In this document: piece after piece, positions 34,623 to 41,967 of the stretch | Layout of the letters: each line of letters begins with the position of its first letter | Numbering within the stretch: position 1 is the first letter of the stretch | NCBI GenBank assembly: GCA_945877355.1 | Contig: CAMCRT010000003.1 | Coordinates: 30,025 to 94,024 of the forward strand | Reading direction: 5' to 3' | From: an uncultured Mitsuokella sp. | Lineage (GTDB): Bacteria > Bacillota > Negativicutes > Selenomonadales > Selenomonadaceae | DNA length: 64,000 nt | Made by a program: the position numbers and the translations under genes | Notes under the pieces: generated by a model | The model's input: only the letters and a program-made list of their open reading frames with translations | What the model was told of the DNA's origin: nothing | Database searches by the model: none

Positions 34623-36335
34623 TCACGAAACCGCCGGAATCGCCCGCGTAGCCCACTCCCCGCCCTCCAGTTGGAGCTCCGTCCGATGGAGAGCAAAGAG
34701 GGTGGAGCGGTGGCCCACACTGACCACTGCCATATCCGGGAGCTCCTCCTGCAGCAGCTGATAAAGCTCTGTCTCCGAGGGCTCATCGAGGGCGGACGTG
34801 GCCTCGTCCAGGAACACCCAGTCGGGGCGGACGAGAAGGATGCGGGCAAAGGCGAGCCGCTGCTGCTCCCCCAGAGAGAGGATACGGCTCCAATCCTGGA
34901 TATCGTCCAAACGTCCTATAAGTGCCTTCAGCCCGACCTTTTGAAGCGCGGCGGCAAGCACCTCATCGCTCTCCGAATGCGCCCGGGGATAGGCAAGGGC
35001 CCGGCGGAGACTTCCGAGAGGCAGATAGGGGCGCTGGGGCAGAAAGAGCACCCGCGCCCCCTCCGGCACCAGCACGCGCCCCGTGCCGTAGGGCCACAGC
35101 CCCGCAAGTGTCCGGAGAAGTGTGCTCTTGCCGCAGCCGGAGGCGCCCGTCACCAGAAGCCGCTCCCCCTTCGGGATGGAGAGGGAGAGGAACGTCAGGA
35201 GGGCCTGCTCATTGGGAAGCGATACGGTGAGGGCCTCCGCCATGAAGTCTCCCCCCTCTGCCGTGAGCCGCTCCACACCATTTTTCTGCGATTCTGCCTC
35301 CTCCATGTGCTCCGTAAAGCCAGCGAGACGGCGGATGACGGCTGCCAGCTGGGCGATGGTATCGTAGGAATCGACGAAGTAGGACAGGGCATCCTGCACC
35401 CGCCCGAAGGCGGACACGGTCTGCATGAGACCGCCCAATGCCATGGCCCCCGCAAAGTACTGGGGCGCTGCCAATACAAGGGGCACGATGATGGCGAGCT
35501 GCCCATAGCCATTGACGTAGAAATTCAGGAGCTTCGTCCGCTTCATGAGCTGCCAGAAATTCGAGATGACCTTGGCAAACCGGTCGGCAAAGCCCCGGGC
35601 CTCCGGCTCCTCGCCGCCGTAGAAGGCAATGCTCTCGCTGTTTTCCCGCAGGCGCATCATGGAGAAACGGAAGTCCGCCTCATAGCGCTGCTGATCGAAG
35701 TTCAGAGCGATGAGCTTCCGCCCCACGAGGTTGGCAAGGTAGGTGCCTGCCACCGAGTAAATCAGCGAGAACCAGAACATGTAGCCATAGATGACGAACT
35801 CCTGCCCCCCGACAGGCACGGTGAAGGCCCCCGAGAGATTCCAGAGGACGACGCCGAAGGCCACAAGGGTCGTGAGCTGCTTCAAAAGCCCGATGAGGAG
35901 CTGCAGTGTGAGGGAGACAAACTGATTGATGTCCTCGCTAATTCGCTGATCCGGGTTGTCCGTATCGCTCCCCAGGAGCTGCATGCGGTAGTAGGTCTCC
36001 TTCCCGAGCCAGCGATTGACATACTGATTCGTCATCCAGGTACGCCACTTGATCTGGAGCATCTGCCGGAGATAGATGGCATAGACGGCAAGGATGATGT
36101 AGATGAAGGCCAGTGCCGCAAACTTTCCCACCAGAGGCCAGAAGGAAGCCTCCGCATACTGCTGCAACGCATTGTAAAAGTCATTGTACCAGGAATTTAT
36201 GGCCACGAGGAAATACACCGAGGCGAGATTCAGGGCAATGACGAGTGCCAAGAGGCCGATGCCCTTTTTCCTTTCCTCCGATTTCCAGTAGGCGCGGAAC
36301 AGCTTCCAAAAGGAAGACAGCATGCTTTGCTTCAA
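34623..36335 (-). CDS. SbmA/YddA-like ABC transporter, fused permease and ATPase
   Basis: The 570-residue half-transporter has five or six membrane segments (ALVIALNLASVYFLVA, LVGKFAALAFIYIILA and later ones) with the SbmA/BacA-like NSWYNDFYNALQQ motif. It has an ATPase domain with Walker A VTGASGCGKSTLLRTLAG, signature LSLGEQQRLAFAR and Walker B DWVFLDEATSALDE. This family (E. coli YddA, mycobacterial BacA homologues, peroxisomal ABCD) exports or imports small hydrophobic molecules. The start is a TTG (36335), nine nt after AGGA. The upstream in-frame ATG at 36455 lies before the promoter at 36371-36399. Substrate unknown. Confidence 0.9.
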   Translation of the reverse strand: MKQSMLSSFWKLFRAYWKSEERKKGIGLLALVIALNLASVYFLVAINSWYNDFYNALQQYAEASFWPLVGKFAALAFIYIILAVYAIYLRQMLQIKWRTWMTNQYVNRWLGKETYYRMQLLGSDTDNPDQRISEDINQFVSLTLQLLIGLLKQLTTLVAFGVVLWNLSGAFTVPVGGQEFVIYGYMFWFSLIYSVAGTYLANLVGRKLIALNFDQQRYEADFRFSMMRLRENSESIAFYGGEEPEARGFADRFAKVISNFWQLMKRTKLLNFYVNGYGQLAIIVPLVLAAPQYFAGAMALGGLMQTVSAFGRVQDALSYFVDSYDTIAQLAAVIRRLAGFTEHMEEAESQKNGVERLTAEGGDFMAEALTVSLPNEQALLTFLSLSIPKGERLLVTGASGCGKSTLLRTLAGLWPYGTGRVLVPEGARVLFLPQRPYLPLGSLRRALAYPRAHSESDEVLAAALQKVGLKALIGRLDDIQDWSRILSLGEQQRLAFARILLVRPDWVFLDEATSALDEPSETELYQLLQEELPDMAVVSVGHRSTLFALHRTELQLEGGEWATRAIPAVS

Positions 36336-36370
36336 AAAATCACGTCCTTTTATGTCAAGCGAATAGGACA

Positions 36371-36399
36371 AGTATAGCCGTTTTCCAAGGCATACACAA
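36371..36399 (-). promoter_or_regulatory. Promoter of the ABC transporter gene
   Basis: Minus-strand TTGTGT (36394-36399) and TATACT (36371-36376) with a 17-bp spacer. Its position rules out the far-upstream ATG as start. Confidence 0.68.
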
Positions 36400-36467
36400 G
36401 GGGATATTTCCTTTCCCGGGCCAATATGGTATGATTGGGGAAACGCTTCGGTCAAATGGAGGTCGCT

Positions 36468-37124
36468 ATGGTACTCATTCTGGGGGCGCTCGTCACCCTT
36501 TTCCTTCTCGTCCTACTCTACCGCTATATGCCCCGTAGGATTTATTTCTTCGGATTTCTCGTCCTGCTCGTCGCCTGCTCAGCCGTGGTGCACCATATCG
36601 CCGCCGGCTCCGAGGGGCCGCGTCCCATGACAGAGGCCGAGCGCACGGCGCTCCTGCATCAGCAGGAAATCTTTTCCGTCTGGGACGGCACATACCAAAA
36701 GCAGATCGATGAGCTCGACCGCAACTGGCAGTGGTACCATCAGATCTTGGAGGAATACAAGGAAGGCGACATCGACACCCAGACCGTCTACATCCGCCTG
36801 AACCAGCTGGAAAATGACAGCCAGCAGGCCATGGCCCACGCCGTAGCCCTGGCGCCTCCGAAGGAGCTGGATGCACCCGCCTACGATCTCGTCGCGAGCA
36901 TCTGCCAAAAGACGGCAGAATACGCCAAGGATCAGTACAAGACCATCGCCCTCACGCGAGCCGCCTGTGATCCCGCCCAGCAAAAGGAGAACAGCCCTGG
37001 GGCCGACAGCCCTGCCCTGCAGGCCGTCATGAACCGGGAGTCGCCCCCCGCCCTCTTCATCGCCGACGAGCTTTCCCAGATCCATACCCTGCTCGCCACA
37101 CCAAAGGACGAGGAGACAGAATAA
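36468..37124 (+). CDS. Membrane-anchored protein of unknown function
   Basis: I do not recognise this 218-residue protein. Two closely spaced hydrophobic segments at the N-terminus (MVLILGALVTLFLLVLLY and IYFFGFLVLLVACSAVVH) anchor it. The remaining 160 residues are soluble and helical, with a coiled-coil-like stretch (QKQIDELDRNWQWYHQILEE). The start is set by GGAGGTCGCT before the ATG at 36468; the earlier in-frame ATG has no site. A possible -10 TATGAT with TGG extension precedes the gene. It is divergent from the ABC gene and converges with the Asp/Tyr-tail gene. Confidence 0.75.
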   Translation: MVLILGALVTLFLLVLLYRYMPRRIYFFGFLVLLVACSAVVHHIAAGSEGPRPMTEAERTALLHQQEIFSVWDGTYQKQIDELDRNWQWYHQILEEYKEGDIDTQTVYIRLNQLENDSQQAMAHAVALAPPKELDAPAYDLVASICQKTAEYAKDQYKTIALTRAACDPAQQKENSPGADSPALQAVMNRESPPALFIADELSQIHTLLATPKDEETE

Positions 37125-37176
37125 CTTCCCACACAAACCTCCTCCTGCGGATTCTATGTACAGCCCGTACAGAAGA

Positions 37177-37223
37177 ACAGCCTGCAAAAGTATCACGCAT
37201 AACTTTGCAGGCTGTCTTTTATT
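37177..37223. terminator. Bidirectional terminator
   Basis: A stem of about 12 bp (from 37177 to 37215) separates two converging genes. The plus strand continues CTTTTATTG; the minus strand continues with a weaker TTCTTCTG. Confidence 0.7.
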
Positions 37224-37225
37224 GC

Positions 37226-38116
37226 TCAGAAGGAATCATCCCCGTAGCTATCGTCGCCGCCATAGCTGTCATAATCGTCGTAGTCGTCATAGCTGTCCGA
37301 GTCCTCATCATAGCCATCGCTATCATAGTCCTCATAGCTATCATCATCATAGCCATCATCGTCATAGCCATCATCGTCATTATAGCTATCGGGGTCCCCG
37401 TCCCCGTAGCTATCCTCGCTATCGTAGCCGCCATAGTCCTCCGAGGAATAGGAGCTATCGTCCGTCCCCGTGAAATCCGGGTCGTCTTCATGCAGAGATC
37501 CGTCGTAGCTCACCGAGGTATTCTGGGTGCCTCCTGTAGCACTGGCCTCCGCCCTGCTGCCTTGATGATTGTGGAAAAGGAGCGCTGCCCCCGCTCCGAG
37601 GCCCGCTGCCGCCAAGGCAGCCGTCATGCGGCTATCATGCTGCCGCTTCAGCGTATCCTGCCGCCGCATCTCCGCCAAGGTCTGCCTTTGCTGGGGCGTG
37701 AGCTCCTCATAGGGCGAGTTCTTCCGCAGGGGAAGCGGATTCTTTGAAGGCTGGCTCGAAGCCTTTGGCTTTTGGGAAGGCTCCTCCATCTTCAGCAGCG
37801 GATTTTCATTTTCCTTCAGGGGGAATTCATCGTAGACGTATTCCTTCGGAGGAGCCTCCTCCTTCTCCTGTGGCACCCCGCCTGGGCGCGTCACAGTCTG
37901 CTTCGCCGGGTATCCTGGCTGGGGACTCACGGCAAAGTGATGATTGAGCTCCTCCCCTTTCTTCACCTCGCCCCGGGACTTGGAGGAGTAGACGCAGCCC
38001 AGGATAAAGAGGATAAAAAGGAGGAGAAAAAGCTCCATAAAGCCCACAAAAGTAAGCGTCCCCTGGGCAAAAAGAACAATATCGGCAATGACAAGAACCG
38101 GAAGAATACGCATCAT
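37226..38116 (-). CDS. Membrane-anchored protein with a C-terminal Asp/Tyr/Ser/Gly repeat tail, unknown
   Basis: The 296-residue protein has an N-terminal pair of hydrophobic segments (MMRILPVLVIADIVLFAQ and LTFVGFMELFLLLFILFILG). A polar Pro/Lys/Glu-rich middle and a helical QRQTLAEMRRQDTLKRQ segment follow, then a short Ala/Gly hydrophobic stretch (AALAAAGLGAGAALLF). The last 75 residues or so are almost only Asp, Tyr, Ser, Gly and Glu, in YDDD/DSYGD-like repeats. The DNA under this tail is a tandem GAT/GAC/TAT/AGC array, so it is probably length-variable. The ATG at 38116 follows GGAGGTGGCGGGT. I cannot name the family; the tail suggests calcium or polyelectrolyte binding. Confidence 0.75.
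   Translation of the reverse strand: MMRILPVLVIADIVLFAQGTLTFVGFMELFLLLFILFILGCVYSSKSRGEVKKGEELNHHFAVSPQPGYPAKQTVTRPGGVPQEKEEAPPKEYVYDEFPLKENENPLLKMEEPSQKPKASSQPSKNPLPLRKNSPYEELTPQQRQTLAEMRRQDTLKRQHDSRMTAALAAAGLGAGAALLFHNHQGSRAEASATGGTQNTSVSYDGSLHEDDPDFTGTDDSSYSSEDYGGYDSEDSYGDGDPDSYNDDDGYDDDGYDDDSYEDYDSDGYDEDSDSYDDYDDYDSYGGDDSYGDDSF
37240..37455 (-). repeat. Imperfect trinucleotide-type array encoding the Asp/Tyr/Ser tail
   Basis: On the minus strand the sequence is built from GAT, GAC, TAT, AGC and GGC codons in short tandem units, giving the low-complexity tail. Replication slippage here would add or remove Asp/Tyr/Ser residues in frame. Confidence 0.6.
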
Positions 38117-38277
38117 ACCCGCCACCTCCATGTGGTAAGAAAGAACCACCCCCGTCGCCTCAAGACGTGGAAACAATACGCTGTGAGTTCCGTACACAAC
38201 AATTTTATACGCAAACTTCACTCCTGTAAAGTCAAAAGAATCCCGATAACAGCTATCCGCGAGAGGATTCATCCCCA

Positions 38278-38940
38278 TCACGCACTTGCCGACCGCCATG
38301 TGGGCTCTAGGAGGTCCTCCACGGTGCAAAAGAGCACCTTTGAGAGCTTATACAGCGTGATGGCGGCGGCCTTGTTGATATCCCGCTGGCCCTGTTCATA
38401 AAGCTGGATCTGTCGCAAGGATACGCCCGCCTCCCTGGCAAGCTCCGCTTGAGAGAGGCCAACATTTTTTCGCCTTTCGTAGAGCCTTGTATGGGGCTCA
38501 TTTGCCCGCAGTCGCTCGTCCATGCGCTCTACAAAGTGCGCAATGTCCATTTCATGATACACTTCATACATCGCCAGGATTTCCTCAAGACTGACCGCCT
38601 TGAAAATCGTCAGGAAGGATGTGTCTGCATGCCACTGGTAATAAGCAAGCGCCCAGCCTGCCCAATATTCTGGGGATCTGTCGAGGTACATGGCATCGGG
38701 GGCGTCCTCATAGGGAAACGCCACGTCCTCAAGGACAGCGCGGGCAAACTCACAGCCATTCATGCCCGCCACATAGCGGGGATTTCCTGCGGCAAACAGC
38801 TCACCACTCCGAGAGACGGCCAGTGCATCCCCAAAGTCCTTCGGCGCAATGGAAAGCGTCACCAACGCAAAGTCCATCGCATCGCCAAGTATGCGCTGGG
38901 CGCTATCGAGATAGATTTCATCGTAGGCGCGGATCGCCAT
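38278..38940 (-). CDS. XRE-family HTH protein, putative antitoxin paired with DUF3990
   Basis: The 220-residue protein has an N-terminal domain of about 145 residues (RAYDEIYLDSAQRILGDAMD, then DRSPEYWAGWALAYYQWHAD) often found beside DUF3990 genes. Its C-terminal XRE helix-turn-helix (GLSQAELAREAGVSLRQIQLYEQGQ) is suited to operator binding. GGAGGGGATGACCC precedes the ATG. It overlaps the toxin-like gene upstream by 23 nt, so translation is coupled. The order (toxin first, antitoxin second) is unusual for a type II system, but common for some HTH antitoxins. An operator-like palindrome lies in the shared promoter (39612-39631). Neutralisation of the partner is inferred. Confidence 0.82.
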   Translation of the reverse strand: MAIRAYDEIYLDSAQRILGDAMDFALVTLSIAPKDFGDALAVSRSGELFAAGNPRYVAGMNGCEFARAVLEDVAFPYEDAPDAMYLDRSPEYWAGWALAYYQWHADTSFLTIFKAVSLEEILAMYEVYHEMDIAHFVERMDERLRANEPHTRLYERRKNVGLSQAELAREAGVSLRQIQLYEQGQRDINKAAAITLYKLSKVLFCTVEDLLEPTWRSASA

Positions 38941-39589
38941 GGGTCATCCCCTCCCTCATGATATCGAGCATGTAGATATCCTCCAGCCCATCTGCTTTTT
39001 GCCTTGTGTTCCGATATGCGCGTCTGGCTTCACGATCGCGTGCCGCCTTCTGCTCGCTCCAAATGGAGGCCTCCGCCTTCTCTGCCCCGAGAAATCTGAC
39101 AGCTCTATGCGCCTTCTCGCTTTTAAGGACGATCTGCTCGCCAAGCTTCCCCAGGTGCATAGCTTCGGACAGCTTGGCAAGTGAAATGCCATTTGTCACA
39201 AAATCCTGTGCAAAGCTGAAGTAGGAATCATCGGCGCGATATCCAATGACCACATCATATTCCTCGGGATTCACAAAAAAATGCTCCTGCAAATACTTTT
39301 TTGCCTGCTCAGCCACGCTGCTGCTCTGCCAATAGCTTCGATAGGCCGCCAGGAGTGCCAGCCAATTCAGGATGCTGTATTCCGGCCCGTTCAGGTTGAG
39401 CACGGAAAGCCCCTCCAGCGAAAGCTCGTAGCGATTGGCAAAGCCATTCGTGCCCTTCGCACAGGCCCACTCCTTCGCCAGCTCTAAGCTCTCCGTCGTA
39501 TAAAAGCCATAGCCATAGTCATTCGCTCGCTTCCCACCATGAAAGACCGGCTGCTCGATGATATGGTCGGAACCATGAAATACAAGCAC
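38918..39589 (-). CDS. DUF3990 protein, ADP-ribosyltransferase-like putative toxin
   Basis: The 223-residue protein matches the DUF3990 pattern: LVFHGSDHIIEQPVF (His), NDYGYGFYTTESLELAKEWA (Tyr), EYDVVIGYRADDSYF, and GEQIVLKSEKAHRAVRFL (Glu/Gln). The spaced His, Tyr and Glu/Gln residues fit the H-Y-E/Q plan of ADP-ribosyltransferases; family function is not established experimentally as far as I know. The C-terminal 40 residues are Arg-rich and helical. The start is probably the GTG at 39589, eight nt after GGGAGG; a GTG three codons upstream overlaps that site. Promoter and operator are at 39610-39638. Confidence 0.8.
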   Translation of the reverse strand: MLVFHGSDHIIEQPVFHGGKRANDYGYGFYTTESLELAKEWACAKGTNGFANRYELSLEGLSVLNLNGPEYSILNWLALLAAYRSYWQSSSVAEQAKKYLQEHFFVNPEEYDVVIGYRADDSYFSFAQDFVTNGISLAKLSEAMHLGKLGEQIVLKSEKAHRAVRFLGAEKAEASIWSEQKAARDREARRAYRNTRQKADGLEDIYMLDIMREGMTHGDPRLR

Positions 39590-39609
39590 AGTGCTCACCT
39601 CCCTATCTA

Positions 39610-39638
39610 ATTATATCTCTGTAGAGATATATCGTCAA
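39610..39638 (-). promoter_or_regulatory. Promoter of the DUF3990/XRE pair
   Basis: Minus-strand TTGACG (39633-39638) and TATAAT (39610-39615) are 17 bp apart. The start codon lies about 14 nt after the expected transcription start. Confidence 0.75.
39612..39631. promoter_or_regulatory. Operator-like perfect palindrome over the -10/spacer
   Basis: Two 9-bp arms, TATATCTCT (39612-39620) and AGAGATATA (39623-39631), flank GT. The 20-bp dyad fills the spacer and overlaps the -10. This is the position expected for a repressor that excludes RNA polymerase, such as the XRE protein encoded in the operon. Confidence 0.7.
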
Positions 39639-39695
39639 ATAAATTCCTAGAGCACAACAGCAAATAAATCCTGCGCCAAACAAGTAACAGAAATC

Positions 39696-39746
39696 AAAAA
39701 GAGAGGCATTCCCCCACAGCAAAGTGCGGGGGAAGCCTCTCTTTTC
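39696..39746. terminator. Terminator of rpiB (possibly bidirectional)
   Basis: A long imperfect stem of about 20 bp around 39698-39744 carries A/T tracts on both sides (TTTTTGATTT on the minus strand). It ends rpiB and insulates the DUF3990 operon. Confidence 0.8.
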
Positions 39747-39755
39747 CGTATTGCA

Positions 39756-40217
39756 TTATTCGACGGGGGCGCAATGCTTCGCGTCGATTTCCTGGACCTT
39801 CTGGATGCGGCGGCGGTATTTCTCGGCCGTCAGCGGGTCTGTGTGCATCCAGGTTTTGACGATTTCCATGGCGATGGCGGGGCCGATGATCTTGCCGCCG
39901 AGGCAGAGGACATTGCTGTCATTGTGCTGGCGTGCCAGGGCAGCGCAGAAGGGATCCTGGCAGACCACGGCGAAGATGCCTCGTATCTTATTGGCAATCA
40001 TGGCACTGCCGTAGCCAACGCCATCCACGAAGATGCCCCGGTCACATTCCCCCTTTGCCACAGCCAGGGCCGCCGGATAGACGAAGTCCGACAGGTCGCA
40101 GGATTCCTCGTCGTAGGTGCCAAAATCCTTGACCTCATGGCCCTCACCTTCCAGATAGGCCTTGATTTCCTCCTTGAGCTTCGTGCCCGCGTGATCATTT
40201 GCCATAGCGATTTTCAT
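39756..40217 (-). CDS. rpiB: RpiB/LacAB-family sugar-phosphate isomerase
   Basis: The 153-residue protein interconverts ribose-5-phosphate and ribulose-5-phosphate (or a related sugar phosphate) in the pentose phosphate pathway. Visible: MKIAMANDHAGTKLKEEI with the substrate-binding DHAG, GIFVDGVGYGSAMIANKIRGI with a Gly in place of the usual catalytic Cys of CGTG motifs, and HNDSNVLCLGGKIIG. The D-GVGYG variant departs from the canonical C-GTGiG, so the exact substrate is uncertain. The ATG at 40217 has GGGGGAATAACC; the upstream frame extension lies before the promoter at 40255-40283. Confidence 0.88.
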   Translation of the reverse strand: MKIAMANDHAGTKLKEEIKAYLEGEGHEVKDFGTYDEESCDLSDFVYPAALAVAKGECDRGIFVDGVGYGSAMIANKIRGIFAVVCQDPFCAALARQHNDSNVLCLGGKIIGPAIAMEIVKTWMHTDPLTAEKYRRRIQKVQEIDAKHCAPVE

Positions 40218-40254
40218 GGTTATTCCCCCTGAGTCGATAGTTATCTCTTTTCCG

Positions 40255-40283
40255 ATTATACCCATTCTGCCCCCTGCCCGCAA
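40255..40283 (-). promoter_or_regulatory. Promoter of rpiB
   Basis: Minus-strand TTGCGG (40278-40283) and TATAAT (40255-40260) are 17 bp apart. Its position supports the ATG at 40217 as the start. Confidence 0.7.
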
Positions 40284-40327
40284 CCTTTATCCTCCTATCC
40301 CCGAAATGCACTTGCATACGGCAGGCA

Positions 40328-40371
40328 AGAAAACGACCGAGTATCTTGAAAACATCAGGAGACTCGGTCGT
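40328..40371 (-). terminator. Terminator of the sulfate-assimilation operon
   Basis: A perfect 10-bp stem (40362-40371 with 40333-40342) and 19-nt loop are followed on the minus strand by TTTCTTG, just after the sulfite reductase stop codon. Confidence 0.7.
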
Positions 40372-40388
40372 ATCACGTTTATCTGGCT

Positions 40389-41942
40389 TTATTCTGCTTC
40401 GATGAAGGGGCGGGCGATTTTTTCGATTTCGCCCTCGTGGGCTTTCTTCCACTCTTCAAAGGACTTGCCGCTCTTGGCGACGGTCTTGCCGAGGGTCACG
40501 AGGAACTTCGGCACGTCCCGGTCGTACATGGCACCAAGCTCCTTTGCGAAGATCTCGTGGCCCTGCTCCTTGCTGCCGTCCAGGAAGAGGGCGAAGGCGC
40601 TCTCCTTGTTTTTGCTGGAGCCCCGAAAGCCGATGGCACCCACCTGGTGTGTGCCACAGGAGGAGGGGCAGCCGCTGAAGTGGCAGAGGGGAAGGGCGTC
40701 CGCCGGAAGGTTTGCCTCTCGGACGGCCTTGAGGCTCGCCTCGAGAACCCCGTGGGAGTCCCGGATGCCCTGCTGGCAAATGGTCCCACCCACGCAGCTG
40801 ACGGAATACTCGAAGGGGGTCTTTGCGGCGCTCCTATCCGTCACAGCGAGGATTTCCTTTGCCTCGGAGGAGGTCAGGTTCACAATGTAGGCGGTCTCGT
40901 AGGAGCCCAGGCGAAGCTCCACGCCCCGCATGGGCTTTATGGCCTCGGCGACAGCGATGAAGTCCTCGTTTTTCGGCCAGCCGCCGGTGGTGTGCCATTT
41001 GACGGTATAGAGGCCTTCCTGCTTCTGGGGGATGACCCGGGGGGCCTCCACGGTGCCGCCATCGCCCTTCTTGCGGCTGGCGGAGGTGCGGATGGAGAGG
41101 GTCAGGTCCTCCTTGGCGCGGATTTCCGCGAGGTTCTTGAAGAATTCCTTCTTGTAGCCCTCCACGCCCATGGTGACGGGGAGATAGCGAGAGCGGGCCC
41201 GGCCCCGGTTTTCGAAGTTGCCATTTTCCTGGAAGCTCTTCCACTGGGCGTAGACGTAGTAGAGGATATCCTTCGGGGAGACGGCCTCCTCCATGAGAAG
41301 GCCCATGGAGGCATTGGGCCCGAGGCCGCCAGAGGCGTAGACGTCGAATTTGTGGTCGGAGCGGGCCACGAAGCCAAGATCATGGAAGGTGGCGTGGGAT
41401 TCGTTCCGCGGGGAGTTGGAGAAGACGATCTTGTACTTTCTCGGCAGCTTCTTCGGGCTGCCGATGAAGGAGAGGGCGTAGTCGGCTGCGGCCTCGGCGT
41501 AGGGCAGGACGTTGAAGTACTCGTCCGTTTCGATGCCGGCGAGGGGCGAGCACATGACGTTTCGCGGGTTGTCGCCGCCGCCGCCCATGGTGATGATACC
41601 GTGGTCGTAGGCTGCCTTCTGGATGGCCACGAGCTTGTCGTAGTCCAGGTTGTGGAGCTGGATGCTCTGGCAGGTGGTGAAGTGAACGCCCACGTCGGGG
41701 TATTTTTTGAGGACGCCGGCGAAGAAGGCGAAGACGTCCTTGGGTACGCGGCCTGCGGTCATACGCAGGCGCAGCATGACCTTGTCGTCAGCCCGCTGGG
41801 CATAGCATCCGAAGCCGCCGGATATGCCCTTGAAGTCCTTGCGGGGAAGCTCCCCGTCGAAGTATTTTTTTGCCGCGTCCCAGAAGGTGGGAAGATTCTT
41901 CTTCCACTCGTCCAGTCGACGCTCCTTGATTGTCTGTTTCAT
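40389..41942 (-). CDS. Ferredoxin-type nitrite/sulfite reductase (siroheme, [4Fe-4S])
   Basis: The 517-residue protein has the duplicated nitrite/sulfite reductase fold. The cluster/siroheme ligands are in SCVGGTICQQG and CHFSGCPSSCGTHQ (C-x5-C and C-x3-C). GGGGDNPRNVMCSPLAG and the N-terminal HFTTCQSIQLHNL parts are also typical. It would reduce sulfite to sulfide, completing sulfate assimilation started by cysD/cysN and aprAB upstream. Nitrite as substrate is less likely given the operon. The ATG follows GGGAGAGCTTTGC and lies 25 nt after cysN. It is the last gene before the operon terminator. Confidence 0.92.
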   Translation of the reverse strand: MKQTIKERRLDEWKKNLPTFWDAAKKYFDGELPRKDFKGISGGFGCYAQRADDKVMLRLRMTAGRVPKDVFAFFAGVLKKYPDVGVHFTTCQSIQLHNLDYDKLVAIQKAAYDHGIITMGGGGDNPRNVMCSPLAGIETDEYFNVLPYAEAAADYALSFIGSPKKLPRKYKIVFSNSPRNESHATFHDLGFVARSDHKFDVYASGGLGPNASMGLLMEEAVSPKDILYYVYAQWKSFQENGNFENRGRARSRYLPVTMGVEGYKKEFFKNLAEIRAKEDLTLSIRTSASRKKGDGGTVEAPRVIPQKQEGLYTVKWHTTGGWPKNEDFIAVAEAIKPMRGVELRLGSYETAYIVNLTSSEAKEILAVTDRSAAKTPFEYSVSCVGGTICQQGIRDSHGVLEASLKAVREANLPADALPLCHFSGCPSSCGTHQVGAIGFRGSSKNKESAFALFLDGSKEQGHEIFAKELGAMYDRDVPKFLVTLGKTVAKSGKSFEEWKKAHEGEIEKIARPFIEAE

Positions 41943-41967
41943 GCAAAGCTCTCCCTATTGAAAATAA

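Noticed and set aside
36371-36455. Upstream in-frame ATG at 36455 as the start of the ABC transporter gene
   Set aside because: It lies before a good TTGTGT-17-TATACT promoter, and the TTG at 36335 has AGGA at a proper distance.
38278-39600. DUF3990 module as part of an integrated mobile element
   Set aside because: No integrase, transposase, tRNA or flanking direct repeats are visible nearby.
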